A model generated the notes under the pieces. It was not told where the DNA came from, searched no databases, and worked only from the letters and a program-made list of their open reading frames with translations. Shown here one piece after another: positions 8,428 to 17,817 of a stretch of DNA of 64,000 nucleotides (within the stretch, counting starts at the first letter, position 1; each line of letters opens with the position of its first letter). This stretch comes from Profundicola chukchiensis. GTDB lineage: Bacteria > Bacteroidota > Bacteroidia > Flavobacteriales > Weeksellaceae. Both the position numbers and the translations under genes were made by a program. The stretch lies in assembly GCF_029664245.1 (NCBI RefSeq), contig NZ_JANAIE010000006.1:1-64000 (forward strand), written 5' to 3'.

Positions 8428-9735
8428 TTATTTTTTAATGATTTTGAAGCTTTGCTGATCGCCATACTCGTTAATTAATTTTATGATGTAAGCACCAGAT
8501 TTAAGTTTTGAAATGTCAATTTGAATGTTTTTTCCTTCTGCATTTCTGGTTAATACTTTTTGACCTATTAAATTATAAACCTCAATAGATTTTAAGTTAG
8601 ATTCAGACTTAATATGCAATAAATCCTTCGTTGGAACTGGGTATGCCGAATAAGAATTAATGGCGTAATCTTTCACTCTTAATGTTCCAATATTTAAAGT
8701 AAAATCAACGGCTTGACCATATCCTGCAAAAACTCCATAATCTAGTATTGACATTGAAATTGCACAAGGATCAACCACGGCAACCGAGTCGGTATCTGTA
8801 TAAACTTTTGTGATTCTAATTCTAGTTTGGCCTGGTACAGCATCCGTAGGAACACTTATTTCCATACTTACACTGGTATCATCATTACCTGTTGAGTTAC
8901 TAATGGTTCCGATTTCATAAATCTCATTTTCATCATCTAATACCCCATTTTGATTCCAATCGATGAAAGCAACTATATTATTGTCAAAATTGCCATAAGT
9001 ATTTCCTTCGACAGAAAGCGTGTAAGTTTCTCCTGGCGTAACATCTGCTACTGTATCTGTGTGATCTACTAAAATTGAATCCGTGTTTAAGTTGGTAATA
9101 GTTGTTGTACCAAAATTAATAACACTAATCTCTTCAACTGTAGTGTCTGCGATATCGCAATAGGGTGCTGGAAATTCTGGAGTATCAACTTCAAGGTTTA
9201 AAGTAAAATCAACAGCTTGACCATATCCTGCAAAAACTCCATAATCTAAAATTGACATTGAAATTGCACAAGGATCAACCACAGCAACCGAGTCGGTATC
9301 CGTATAAACTTTTGTGATTCTAATTCTAGTTTGGCCTGGTACAACATCGGTAGGAACACTTATTTCCATACTTACACTGGTATCATCATTACCTGATGAA
9401 TTGCTAATAGTTCCGATTTCATAAATCTCATTTTCGTCATCTAAGACACCATTTTGATTCCAATCAATGAAAGCAACTATATTATTGTCAAAATTGCCAT
9501 AAGTATTTCCTTCAACAGATAGTGTGTAAGTTTCACCTGGCGTAACATCCGCTATTGTATCTGTGTGATCTACTAAAATTGAATCAGTGTTTAAGATGGT
9601 AATAGTTGTTGTACCAAAATTAATAACACTAATCTCTTCAACTGAAGTGTCTTCAATATCGCAATAAGGAGCTGGGAAGTTTTGAGCTTGCAACGTAAAA
9701 CTTGCAAGCAAAAGAAGTAAACCTATCTTTTTCAT
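8428..9735 (-). CDS. Secreted T9SS protein with two near-identical GEVED-type domains
   Basis: This 435-residue secreted protein has a signal peptide ending near AQN (residue 19). Two GEVED-like beta-sandwich domains start at PAPYCD (residues 21 and 189). Each holds DWNQNGVLDDENEIY, an acidic, probably calcium-binding segment, and two Cys. Residues about 360-435 form a T9SS type A sorting domain (SYPVPTKDLLHI ... FKIIKK). The protein is therefore exported across the outer membrane by type IX secretion and is likely surface-bound or adhesive. The two domains are almost identical in protein and DNA, indicating recent duplication or gene conversion. Confidence 0.85.
   Translation of the reverse strand: MKKIGLLLLLASFTLQAQNFPAPYCDIEDTSVEEISVINFGTTTITILNTDSILVDHTDTIADVTPGETYTLSVEGNTYGNFDNNIVAFIDWNQNGVLDDENEIYEIGTISNSSGNDDTSVSMEISVPTDVVPGQTRIRITKVYTDTDSVAVVDPCAISMSILDYGVFAGYGQAVDFTLNLEVDTPEFPAPYCDIADTTVEEISVINFGTTTITNLNTDSILVDHTDTVADVTPGETYTLSVEGNTYGNFDNNIVAFIDWNQNGVLDDENEIYEIGTISNSTGNDDTSVSMEISVPTDAVPGQTRIRITKVYTDTDSVAVVDPCAISMSILDYGVFAGYGQAVDFTLNIGTLRVKDYAINSYSAYPVPTKDLLHIKSESNLKSIEVYNLIGQKVLTRNAEGKNIQIDISKLKSGAYIIKLINEYGDQQSFKIIKK
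8692..9675 (-). repeat. 504-bp tandem intragenic repeat
   Basis: The segment 9675-9172 and the following 9171-8692 encode the two GEVED domains with a period of 168 residues (504 bp). The aligned 160 residues differ at only a handful of positions, and the DNA is nearly as similar, so the duplication is recent or kept uniform by recombination. Confidence 0.85.
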
Positions 9736-9843
9736 AATCGATGAGTGTTAATTAATTAGCAAGATATGAAAATTATTGTTAAAATTATAGGTTATCTATC
9801 ATAAACATAAGTCTATAATTCATATTCTTTAATAATGACTAAA

Positions 9844-10272
9844 CTATTTTGGATAGAAAACTAAGTTGCCGTTAAAATCTTTCTTGTATTTCCCTAAAAC
9901 ATTACCATACTTATCCTTTTTTACAATGTCGCCGTTGTAATCTTTGGAAAGCGTATACTGAACATTTCCATAGGTATCTTTGACTACCTCGTTACCATTA
10001 TAATCGGTAGATTGAATGGTCTTTCTATTTCCGTATTTATCTTTGGTAACCTTGTTTCCGTTGTAGTCGGTGGATTCTATTTCAATCACGTTTCCATATT
10101 TATCTTTCCAGACAAAATCGCCGTTATAATTGGTAGATCCCTTGGCAATTACATTTCCATATCGATCCTTTGCAACAGTATTTCCATTGTAGTCTTTAGA
10201 ATAAGTTACTTCTTGGGCCTGAGCATATGTCCCCAAAAATAACAGGGATAAAATAAGAATAAGCGTTTTCAT
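9844..10272 (-). CDS. Small secreted protein built of 21-residue YGN repeats
   Basis: This is a 142-residue product that I do not recognise as a named family. A signal peptide ends at AQAQ (residue 20). The whole mature part is six tandem copies of a 21-residue repeat with core DYNGN-x-V-x-KD-x-YGNV, the last one shortened (DFNGNLVFYPK). The pattern recalls YD/RHS or MORN-like beta-hairpin repeats, and Tyr, Asn, Gly and Lys dominate. It lacks a T9SS sorting domain. It stands alone, 108 bp upstream of the GEVED gene in the same orientation. A periplasmic or surface structural role is plausible but unproven. Confidence 0.7.
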   Translation of the reverse strand: MKTLILILSLLFLGTYAQAQEVTYSKDYNGNTVAKDRYGNVIAKGSTNYNGDFVWKDKYGNVIEIESTDYNGNKVTKDKYGNRKTIQSTDYNGNEVVKDTYGNVQYTLSKDYNGDIVKKDKYGNVLGKYKKDFNGNLVFYPK

Positions 10273-10446
10273 ATAAATAGATTTTAAATGATTAGATGAG
10301 TGTTGTCTTAGACTTTAAAGTTAATAAATAAATATAAAACTTTAACTATCAATGTTCTAAAAGACTTAAAATTAAATAGCCTTAAAGTTTAACTGAAACG
10401 ACTTTCCTGAGTTTCTTTAGATAAAATTTAGTTCTAAAAGGATAAG

Positions 10447-11058
10447 TTAACCCTCTTGAGTAGTCTTTCTTTTTATTCCAAGATTAAAAACCAACTTTTT
10501 ATCCATTACCAAAGCTTTCCAATCAATAGCAAACATCGCAAGGAAAAATAAAATGCTTATTACGATGCTCATCAGAGATTTTAATGAAAATGAATCTTGA
10601 ATGATGGTTTGAATACTTTCTTCGGCGAATGAACCCATATGAACTGCCAGCGCATTGGTAACAAGTCTACCAATAAAGAATGCTGGCAAAATGTAAAGAG
10701 GGTTAAGTTTAGATGCGCCAGCGCCTAAAAACAAAGGTGTTGTGGGCAATGGAAGAAGAGAATAGGTGAGAACCATTAATTGGCCTTTCCATTTGCTCTC
10801 TTTCATTTTTGCACCCAATAATTGAAAATCTTCACTTTTCTTAGGATCTAGATATTTACTGGCTAATCGTGACGATAACAACATCAAGGTGTATCTTCCT
10901 CCAACCGATCCTAAAACTCCAATTATTACGACCAACCAAATATTTAAATCGAAAATGATTTGGAGTAAGGTCATTATTGTATAGGCAGGTGGAAATGGAA
11001 ATGGTACTACATCAAATAAAAAAGCACCCAGAAATACTAGAATATATTGCCACCACAT
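10447..11058 (-). CDS. VTT-domain (SNARE-associated/DedA-like) membrane protein
   Basis: This 203-residue inner-membrane protein of the VTT/DedA-like superfamily is related to proteins implicated in lipid scrambling or undecaprenyl-phosphate recycling. It has hydrophobic segments near 4-40, 38-60, 88-115, 120-145 and 150-185. It also has the re-entrant-loop features of the family: the PFPFPPAYT turn, GSVGGRY, and the PLPTTPLFLGAG segment with a following GR. The exact substrate is not inferable. A TACTTTTG -7 box lies 20 bp upstream (11086-11079, minus strand). Confidence 0.72.
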   Translation of the reverse strand: MWWQYILVFLGAFLFDVVPFPFPPAYTIMTLLQIIFDLNIWLVVIIGVLGSVGGRYTLMLLSSRLASKYLDPKKSEDFQLLGAKMKESKWKGQLMVLTYSLLPLPTTPLFLGAGASKLNPLYILPAFFIGRLVTNALAVHMGSFAEESIQTIIQDSFSLKSLMSIVISILFFLAMFAIDWKALVMDKKLVFNLGIKRKTTQEG

Positions 11059-11078
11059 AGGGAGAAAGAATTAAGCTG

Positions 11079-11086
11079 CAAAAGTA
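11079..11086 (-). promoter_or_regulatory. -7 box of the VTT gene
   Basis: TACTTTTG on the minus strand matches TAnnTTTG and sits 20 bp before the ATG at 11058. A TTG -33 element at the preferred spacing is not evident. Confidence 0.45.
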
Positions 11087-11122
11087 AGCTTTAAATTTGC
11101 AAGTCGTAAAAGATTCAAGGAT

Positions 11123-11953
11123 TTAAGGTTTCATTTCCATATTGTTTCGGCTCCACTCGCTCCATGAACCTACATAAAGTTTTGGAATCTCTAATCCAGC
11201 ATAGGCCATAGCTAAAATAGAATGACAGGCCGTAACTCCCGATCCACAATGGAAAACAGCATCTTTGCTTTTAGTTTTTTCTAATGCATTTAAATATTTC
11301 CGTTTTAAAGCTTCAGGCTCCAAGAATAACCCATTTTCATCTAAATTAGTTTCGTATGGAATGTTTATAGCTCCAGGAATATGACCTGCAATCAAGTCAA
11401 TTGGCTCACTTTCTCCACGATATCTTTCTGGGCTTCTTACATCAATAACTTTAGAATCTTCTTGTTTTCTAAGTTGATCAACTTCTTCGATTTCAACGGT
11501 ATTTAATTTCCAATCGCTAACCTCTTGAACTTTTGATTTTTCCAATTGAACAGCTTTATCATCCGTTGGGTAGCCAATTTCTTTAGCCATTTTAAATCCT
11601 CCATTCAAGACTTGAACTTTTTTATGCCCAAAAGCTTTAAGCATCCACCAAAACCTAGCGGCTGCATTGGCAGCAGAACTTCGGTCATAAACCACAACAT
11701 GACTTTCAGGTTGAATCCCTAACTCAGAAACTAATTGAACAAATTTTTCAATCTTGGGCAACGGATGTCTTCCTCCTTTTGAAGCGTCATCTTTAATGTC
11801 AGAAAGCTGCGTATTTAAATCAACAAACTGTGCATTTGAAAGATGTTCTTTTTCGTAATCATCTCTATTACTTGCGTCAATAATGATTAAATCTTTGGAA
11901 TCTTTAATTTTTAAAAGTTCATCCGCATTGATGATGGGAGATAAGTCAGACAT
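11123..11953 (-). CDS. sseA: Two-domain sulfurtransferase (3-mercaptopyruvate type)
   Basis: Two tandem rhodanese domains span about 5-130 and 155-272 of a 276-residue protein. The first is catalytically inert (no Cys in the loop position). The second carries Cys236 in CGSGVTAC, the loop typical of 3-mercaptopyruvate sulfurtransferases rather than thiosulfate rhodaneses (CRKGVT). It is predicted to be cytosolic, moving sulfur from mercaptopyruvate to thiol acceptors. Assignment between mercaptopyruvate and thiosulfate as substrate rests only on this loop. It is transcribed singly, with about 60-85 bp on either side. Confidence 0.88.
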   Translation of the reverse strand: MSDLSPIINADELLKIKDSKDLIIIDASNRDDYEKEHLSNAQFVDLNTQLSDIKDDASKGGRHPLPKIEKFVQLVSELGIQPESHVVVYDRSSAANAAARFWWMLKAFGHKKVQVLNGGFKMAKEIGYPTDDKAVQLEKSKVQEVSDWKLNTVEIEEVDQLRKQEDSKVIDVRSPERYRGESEPIDLIAGHIPGAINIPYETNLDENGLFLEPEALKRKYLNALEKTKSKDAVFHCGSGVTACHSILAMAYAGLEIPKLYVGSWSEWSRNNMEMKP

Positions 11954-12038
11954 GGTTTTTATTTTGAAGTGATTTGTTGAACTAATTTAAGCTATCTAAT
12001 TTGTAAATAAAAGCTTTTCTAATATTATTGACTTGAAT

Positions 12039-13379
12039 CTAGAATCCTAAATACCAAGATGCGATGGAGAAATAAATTAAAACTCCACAAATATCAGAAA
12101 TTGAAGTAATTAAAGGTGCGCTAGCAGTAGCTGGATCTAATTTAAATTTAGTAAAAATAAAAGGCAATAGCATTCCTATAACACTGCCTGTCATTACAAT
12201 TAATACCATTGTGGCAGCTACCACCATCACAATTTCTGGAGCTCTAAAACTTGCCACCAAGGATACTCCCAAAGCCATCGTAACCCCAAGAAGTAATGAA
12301 ACTAATAATTCTTTGAAAATTAATTTATACCAGTCGGCTAGCTTTACGTCTCCCATAGCCAACGAACGAATCATGAGTGTGGCGGATTGGGCGCCCGCGT
12401 TTCCTCCACTATCAATCAAAAGTGGAAGAAAGAACACCAAAGAAACGGTCGCTTGCAAAACATCTTCGAAAGAGGCGATGGCAGTTCCAGAGAAAATATT
12501 CATGAAAACCAACGCCAATAACCATAAAATTCTTTGTTTATATAAATTAAAAATTCTTGCATTTAGAGGGTTAGAAACTGCTGATTGAAAAGCACCAAAC
12601 TTGTGGAAATCCTCTGTAGATTCTTCCTCTTCAATGTCCATAATATCATCGAAGGTGGTAATACCAATCAGTCTACCACTTTCATCGATTACGGGTAGTG
12701 CAACTCTATCATAATCCTTGAAAATCTTAACAGCAATTTCTTGATCTTCTTTTGGGTTTAAGGCGATAAAACCCCTTTCCATGATTTCGCCAATGGTCTG
12801 TTCAGGTGAGGCGAGGAGGAGAGATTTAATTCTAACATCACCAATCAATTTCCAATCCTGGTCTACAGCATAAATTACATTGAGCGTTTCAGAATCTTTA
12901 CCATTTTTACGAATATATAACAAGGTATCGGCAATGCTATCTTCCGCTTTCATGGCGATATATTCCGGAGTCATCAATCGTCCGATACTATCTTTAGGAT
13001 AGCCTAGAAGTTTAACGGCTATTTCTCTTTCTTCCTCGGTTAAAAGCTGAAGAAGACTTTCGGTTACATCCTTTGGAAGCTCTTCAAAAAATGCAGTACG
13101 ATCGTCTGGTTCAATATCATTGATGAGGTTCGAAAGTTTTAAGTCATTTTCAAGTAGACCTTTGATTACCTCTTTTTTCTTACTCGTAGATAAATGCTTG
13201 AAAACCTCTTTAGATAAACGCCTGTCCAAAAGACGGTACATGATTATTTCTTCCGTTGGAGACATTTCCTCAATAATCTTGGCTAATTGAACATTGTTCA
13301 TTTGGTTCAGAGAAACCTTTAATGTTCTAAAATCCTTTTTCTTAATGAGTTCGCGAAAGTTGTTTTTATTTACCTCCAT
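12039..13379 (-). CDS. mgtE: Magnesium transporter MgtE
   Basis: This 446-residue MgtE-family Mg2+ channel has an N-terminal superhelical domain (about 1-125), a pair of CBS domains (about 130-250) and five C-terminal transmembrane helices (about 280-446). The pore signature is visible as SGGNAGAQSATLMIRSLA. In this family, Mg2+ binding to the cytosolic CBS and N domains closes the channel, giving feedback on uptake. It appears monocistronic. No Mg-sensing leader is evident in the short 97-bp gap upstream. Confidence 0.95.
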   Translation of the reverse strand: MEVNKNNFRELIKKKDFRTLKVSLNQMNNVQLAKIIEEMSPTEEIIMYRLLDRRLSKEVFKHLSTSKKKEVIKGLLENDLKLSNLINDIEPDDRTAFFEELPKDVTESLLQLLTEEEREIAVKLLGYPKDSIGRLMTPEYIAMKAEDSIADTLLYIRKNGKDSETLNVIYAVDQDWKLIGDVRIKSLLLASPEQTIGEIMERGFIALNPKEDQEIAVKIFKDYDRVALPVIDESGRLIGITTFDDIMDIEEEESTEDFHKFGAFQSAVSNPLNARIFNLYKQRILWLLALVFMNIFSGTAIASFEDVLQATVSLVFFLPLLIDSGGNAGAQSATLMIRSLAMGDVKLADWYKLIFKELLVSLLLGVTMALGVSLVASFRAPEIVMVVAATMVLIVMTGSVIGMLLPFIFTKFKLDPATASAPLITSISDICGVLIYFSIASWYLGF

Positions 13380-13476
13380 GATGCTAAATTATATATCCAT
13401 GTCTAAGATATAAATTAAAAGCATCAAGCGCCTATAAGTAATTAACCTAAAGTGATTTTTAGGTGATTAAGTCAAT

Positions 13477-14475
13477 TTAATATTTTGAAATATAAATCCA
13501 AGCCTCTTTTCCCGATGTGGTAGTTGATAAAACTCTTTTGTAATTTGTGCTCAGGAGTTGATCGAGTTTAATCAATTGATCACCCAAAACTTCGTAAAGA
13601 TTACCTTCAATTTTGTCTTGTGTAGATTTTTTAGCAATCGCTTGATGTTGAACAGTAAAGTCTTTGTGAAAACCTTCTATTTTATGCTTAGAATTTTCTA
13701 TGGATACACCAAAGTTATCCAATTTTTCATCGATAGCTTCTAGCATTCCGTAATCGAAAACTAAATGCTTTTTATTCTTTTCAAATTGAATAATATTAGC
13801 TTTAATTTGCTGTAAGACAAGGTCTTTTGCCTCGGCATAGGAAATGCCATAAACTCTTTCAATTTTGTTTAAATGATCAGGATATTTAGAAAGTAAACTA
13901 TCATAATAATCATTTAATCCCGCTTGATTAGGTAAATCATACCTTAATCTCAATTGAAATCTTCTAAGCAATGCAGAGTCAATAATGTCTAAGTGGTTGG
14001 TAGCGCAGACAAGAATAGCATGATGAGATAAATTATCGATTTGTTGAATAAAAGTATTCACCAAGCGCTGCATTTCTCCGGAATCTTCGCTGTTGTAATC
14101 TCTAATTTTTCCTAAAAAGTCGAATTCATCAATAAATAGAATCGCACGATCATTAGAAGCCTGACGAAAGACTTCGGAAAGATTTTTACCAGTTTCTCCG
14201 AGACGAGAGGAAACAAAACCACCCAAATTTAAAACGACAACTTTTTTGTTTAAAGCCAATCCCAAAGCATGTGCTGTAGCTGTTTTACCACAACCTGTAT
14301 GTCCATGCAATAGAATTTTATTATCAATCGGAATATCATATTCTTTTAAGGCTGACTGATAATTAAATTCCTCAATTAATTGATTTAATTTTGCTCGATT
14401 TTCCTCAGATAAATAAAGTTCATCTAGCGATAAAACCTTTGTTTTTGTCTTCAGTGTCGTTTTGTGAAAAGACAT
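13477..14475 (-). CDS. Stand-alone AAA+ ATPase
   Basis: This 332-residue protein has a single classical AAA domain: Walker A GHTGCGKT at 58-65, Walker B ILFIDEFD around 112-119, sensor-1 Asn160 and a paired arginine (Arg171-172) in the arginine-finger position. The C-terminal about 110 residues are charged and partly helical with no recognised domain. There is no protease domain, so it is not FtsH. It resembles small AAA proteins of the ATPase-family-associated type with unknown clients. It ends 10 bp after the start side of rluF on the same strand, and both may share a transcript. Confidence 0.8.
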   Translation of the reverse strand: MSFHKTTLKTKTKVLSLDELYLSEENRAKLNQLIEEFNYQSALKEYDIPIDNKILLHGHTGCGKTATAHALGLALNKKVVVLNLGGFVSSRLGETGKNLSEVFRQASNDRAILFIDEFDFLGKIRDYNSEDSGEMQRLVNTFIQQIDNLSHHAILVCATNHLDIIDSALLRRFQLRLRYDLPNQAGLNDYYDSLLSKYPDHLNKIERVYGISYAEAKDLVLQQIKANIIQFEKNKKHLVFDYGMLEAIDEKLDNFGVSIENSKHKIEGFHKDFTVQHQAIAKKSTQDKIEGNLYEVLGDQLIKLDQLLSTNYKRVLSTTTSGKEAWIYISKY

Positions 14476-14484
14476 AAGCTTGAA

Positions 14485-15222
14485 TTATGATTTACTTGTT
14501 TTTGAAGCCCCAGCCAAACGTCTTCTGATTTCCTTCATTTCTGCCGGCGTTAATTCTCTATATTTTCCTAATGGAACATCTAATTCAATATTCATAATGC
14601 GATAGCGCTCAAGCTTCACAACTTTATTTCCGCAATATTCAGTCATACGACGAATTTGGCGGTTTAATCCTTGCGTTAAAATTATTCTGAATTGCTTTTC
14701 GCCTAATTGCTCTACAAAACATTTTTTGGTAACGGTGTCTAAAATCGGAACTCCATTGGACATTTTATTGATGAAGTTTTGATTGATTGGTTCTTTGGTG
14801 TAAACCATATATTCCTTTTCGTTCTCATTATCCGAACGCAAAATTTGATTTACAATATCACCATCGCTCGTCATTAAAATCAAGCCTTGACTATCTTTGT
14901 CTAGTCTCCCGATCGGGAAAATTCTCTCAGGATAATTAATATAATCTACGATATTATTTTTCTCTCTGCGCGTGTCCGTCGTACAAACAATACCACGAGG
15001 TTTATTGAATGCTAAATAAACATGCTGAACTTCGTCGTTTGGCGTAATTAATTTTCCATCTAATCTAACTTCATCGTTCATCGAAACCTTGCTTCCCATT
15101 TCTGCCTTAACGCCATTAATGGTTACGCGTCCTTCTTGAACATATTTGTCTGCAGCTCTTCTAGATGAATGTCCTACCTCGCTGAAAAACTTATTAATTC
15201 GAACTAATTTCTTTTCTTCCAT
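14485..15222 (-). CDS. rluF: 23S rRNA pseudouridine synthase, RluF type
   Basis: This 245-residue RsuA/RluB-E-F-family synthase has an N-terminal S4 RNA-binding domain (about 7-65: RINKFFSEVGHSSRRAADKY) and a catalytic domain. The catalytic domain has FNKPRG at 72-77 and the catalytic aspartate Asp108 in GRLDKDSQGL. QGLNRQIRRM is the conserved late motif. RluF modifies U2604 and U2605 of 23S rRNA in E. coli; the exact target here is inferred from similarity. The AAA ATPase follows 9 nt after its stop. Confidence 0.88.
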   Translation of the reverse strand: MEEKKLVRINKFFSEVGHSSRRAADKYVQEGRVTINGVKAEMGSKVSMNDEVRLDGKLITPNDEVQHVYLAFNKPRGIVCTTDTRREKNNIVDYINYPERIFPIGRLDKDSQGLILMTSDGDIVNQILRSDNENEKEYMVYTKEPINQNFINKMSNGVPILDTVTKKCFVEQLGEKQFRIILTQGLNRQIRRMTEYCGNKVVKLERYRIMNIELDVPLGKYRELTPAEMKEIRRRLAGASKTSKS

Positions 15223-15438
15223 ACCTGAAAAATTACGCTGTTATTTAACCTTTAAATATTGAATTTCTAGGTTAAAATATATTCGCCGAAGTTAAGAAAA
15301 AACCAGCTAGTAGAGAAAAACATAAGTTTTGGGTATTATTACTAATCAGTCTAATTCTTGAATATAATATAACTTCCTGAAATTCTTTATTTAATACTAT
15401 ATTTACTAACTATATTTTGAATGAATTTGCTTTAAAAA

Positions 15439-16548
15439 ATGAGCAAGATTTATCAAACATTTTATCCTAACATGCAACCTAATCAAACTAACTTAAAACT
15501 TAATATTCCTAAGCCTCAAGAAATGGCTCCTGATCAAATGGCGTTCAGGCGAGGAGACGATTCAAGTTTAGCTATTGAGTATCTTGAAAAAGGCATTAGT
15601 ATTTTAATTTTTGACTATTACCATGATGGGATTTTGCTTTTAAAAAGCATTCATGATTATCTGCAACAAAAGCTTCCTAATAAAAGTTTTAATGATCAAA
15701 GAATATATCGATCTAAATATCAGCAGTTATCAAATTTACTTTTGGTTGAGGTCAAAAACTCAAAATTAAACTTAAAGAAAGCTCCAGAAATAGGTTGGTT
15801 AAAAAGGTTTTACCCGAATCAATCAAGCTTTTTGCTTTCTTTTCCACAGGTGCAAGGCTTAAATAGTTCTTGGCAGTGGTATAAAAATGGTATTCAAATT
15901 CCTGTTTTAAAGAAAAGAATTCATCCGTTTTATGGTGTTTATTTTCCGACAAGATTTGAGCATTTAATTCTATTTGATGATTGGGTTAAAAACTATAAAG
16001 GTCCAAAGGAATCAGCCATAGATGTAGGTGTTGGTTGTGGGGTTTTATCCTTACAACTGCTTCAATCCGGTTTTGAAAAAGTATATGGTACAGATATTAA
16101 TCCCAACGCGATTTATGGATTAGAAGAAGTGATTGAACGGCAAAATTTACATGGAAAGCTTCATTTAGATTTTGCTAATTTATTCGGGCAATGGGAAGAG
16201 CCCACAGAATTGATTGTTTTTAATCCACCTTGGTTGCCGGCGCCTTTTGATTTAGAAGGAATAGATGAAGCGATTTATTATGATCAAGATTTATTTCCAA
16301 ACTTCTTTAGAGAAGCTAGAAAGCGTCTATTGCCGAATGGGAAATTACTTTTAATTTTCTCGAATTTGGCACAAATAACGAATGTTACTACATCGCATCC
16401 AATTTTAGAGGAAATAGAAAATGGAGGTAGATTTGAATTTGTTAAATGCTATACAAAAACCGTAAAGGCTGCTTCTAGCAAAACAAAACGAAATGCTCAT
16501 TGGCGCGCTGCAGAAGAAGTTGAGCTTTGGGAATTAAAACCCATTTAA
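15439..16548 (+). CDS. Class I SAM-dependent methyltransferase (HemK/RNA N-methylase-like)
   Basis: The 369-residue product has a catalytic domain in its C-terminal half. The SAM-binding motif I is AIDVGVGCG (about 193-201), followed by an acidic GTDINPNA motif and the NPPW catalytic motif (about 252-255). The latter is typical of enzymes that methylate amide or exocyclic amine nitrogens (PrmC, RsmC, RlmG types). The N-terminal 170 residues have no recognised domain. The substrate could be rRNA, a protein glutamine or a small molecule. It converges on the MFS gene, and the two stop regions overlap by 4 bp. Confidence 0.75.
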   Translation: MSKIYQTFYPNMQPNQTNLKLNIPKPQEMAPDQMAFRRGDDSSLAIEYLEKGISILIFDYYHDGILLLKSIHDYLQQKLPNKSFNDQRIYRSKYQQLSNLLLVEVKNSKLNLKKAPEIGWLKRFYPNQSSFLLSFPQVQGLNSSWQWYKNGIQIPVLKKRIHPFYGVYFPTRFEHLILFDDWVKNYKGPKESAIDVGVGCGVLSLQLLQSGFEKVYGTDINPNAIYGLEEVIERQNLHGKLHLDFANLFGQWEEPTELIVFNPPWLPAPFDLEGIDEAIYYDQDLFPNFFREARKRLLPNGKLLLIFSNLAQITNVTTSHPILEEIENGGRFEFVKCYTKTVKAASSKTKRNAHWRAAEEVELWELKPI

Positions 16549-17735
16549 CGACTAACTTTTCCTGGTTTTCCGGCTTGTAAGCCCATATAGAGTTTAACGA
16601 GTGCCACTATCATTAAAAATAGTAGCGGATAATTCCATGATTTGGTAAAGTCAAAAATACTTCCAATTAAAATCGGACCTGTAGCTGCAATGAAATACCC
16701 AACTGATTGCGCCATTCCAGAGAGTTCTGTTGCAGTTTCGGTGTCGCGAGCACGCAATACTAAGAATAAAAGAGCAAGTCCAAAGCATCCGCCTAAAACA
16801 TAGCCAATCATCGAAATCCAAAGCCATTGTAACCCAAATTGAGGGAGTAACAAGCCAATGATGCTTAAAACTTCCATTGCAACTAGAAATATGACTAAAG
16901 ATTGTTGATTCGACCTTTTTCCAGCAATGAAAGGAATGGTTAAAGATCCTAATATTCCGGTAGCTTGTGATAAAGAGAGCATCCATCCTGCCGACTCATG
17001 GTCGTAGCCACGACTAATCAATAAATCGGGTAGCCAAGCCAATATTACGTAAAAGGTAAAAGATTGTAAACCCATAAACATTGCAACATTCCAAGCAAGG
17101 CGTTGGCCTAACATGTTTTTAATGGCTTGAATAGGATTTCTATTGGATTTAACTCTTTTTAAACGCCAAAGTTGTGGTGTCCAAAGTAGTAAAGCTAGAA
17201 ACGAAACAATCGCCCAAACTTGTAGAGAGCCTTGCCAATTGAGTTGGTAATCTCTTGCTAAGGGAACGCTAATACCTGCGGCTAGTGCAGCACCGATTCC
17301 CATCATTCCAGAGTATAAACTTGTGATTAAACCTGCGTTGTTGGGAAAGTTTTGTTTGGTAAGAGAGGGTAGGAGAACGTTACCAAAAGCTATCGCGATT
17401 CCTAATAAAAATGTTCCGATGTACAAAGCAGGAAGCCAATCCAATGAGCGGATTAAAATTCCAGTGGTTAGTAGAATTAAAGCAAGAAATAGAACGCGTC
17501 CTATGCCTAATTTTTTAGTGAAAAATGCCGCCGAAATAGAAACAAAACAAAACGCAGCCAATGGGAGCGTGGTCAATAAACCCAACATGAAATTACTCAA
17601 TCCGGTAGCTTCTCTTATGTCATCTACTAATGGACCTAGACTTGCCAATGCAGGTCTAAGATTAAAGGCTATCAACAGAATTCCAGCGAGTAAAAGAGCT
17701 GTGTTTCTTTTATTTGATTTTATGTTTTGCTCCAA
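16545..17735 (-). CDS. MFS transporter, CynX/NimT-like
   Basis: This 396-residue major-facilitator protein has twelve hydrophobic segments. The start FNLRPALASLGPLV followed by DDIREATGLSNF is characteristic of the CynX/NimT branch (cyanate or 2-nitroimidazole resistance). That branch has few tested substrates, so the cargo is unknown. Translation seems to begin at a TTG (17735), since no ATG precedes the first membrane helix. It lies downstream of the terminator of the envelope operon and is expressed separately. Confidence 0.8.
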   Translation of the reverse strand: MEQNIKSNKRNTALLLAGILLIAFNLRPALASLGPLVDDIREATGLSNFMLGLLTTLPLAAFCFVSISAAFFTKKLGIGRVLFLALILLTTGILIRSLDWLPALYIGTFLLGIAIAFGNVLLPSLTKQNFPNNAGLITSLYSGMMGIGAALAAGISVPLARDYQLNWQGSLQVWAIVSFLALLLWTPQLWRLKRVKSNRNPIQAIKNMLGQRLAWNVAMFMGLQSFTFYVILAWLPDLLISRGYDHESAGWMLSLSQATGILGSLTIPFIAGKRSNQQSLVIFLVAMEVLSIIGLLLPQFGLQWLWISMIGYVLGGCFGLALLFLVLRARDTETATELSGMAQSVGYFIAATGPILIGSIFDFTKSWNYPLLFLMIVALVKLYMGLQAGKPGKVSR

Positions 17736-17764
17736 TTTTAAAGTTTAAATAACTAGAAAAAATT

Positions 17765-17790
17765 AAACCATACCTTTTAAAGTATGGTTT
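17765..17790 (-). terminator. Terminator of the amidase-MlaD-FeS operon
   Basis: A perfect 9-bp stem AAACCATAC/GTATGGTTT with an 8-nt loop is followed on the minus strand by AATTTTTT. It lies about 30 bp after the Fe-S protein stop codon and ends that operon before the MFS gene. Confidence 0.85.
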
Positions 17791-17817
17791 AAATATATTT
17801 TTAAATCTTATTTATAA

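Noticed and set aside
12211-12588. 125-codon plus-strand frame inside mgtE
   Set aside because: It is an antisense shadow of the conserved MgtE membrane domain with no signal or family pattern.
16651-16986. 111-codon minus-strand frame within the MFS gene
   Set aside because: It is a frame-shifted shadow of the transporter; the transporter frame is intact throughout.
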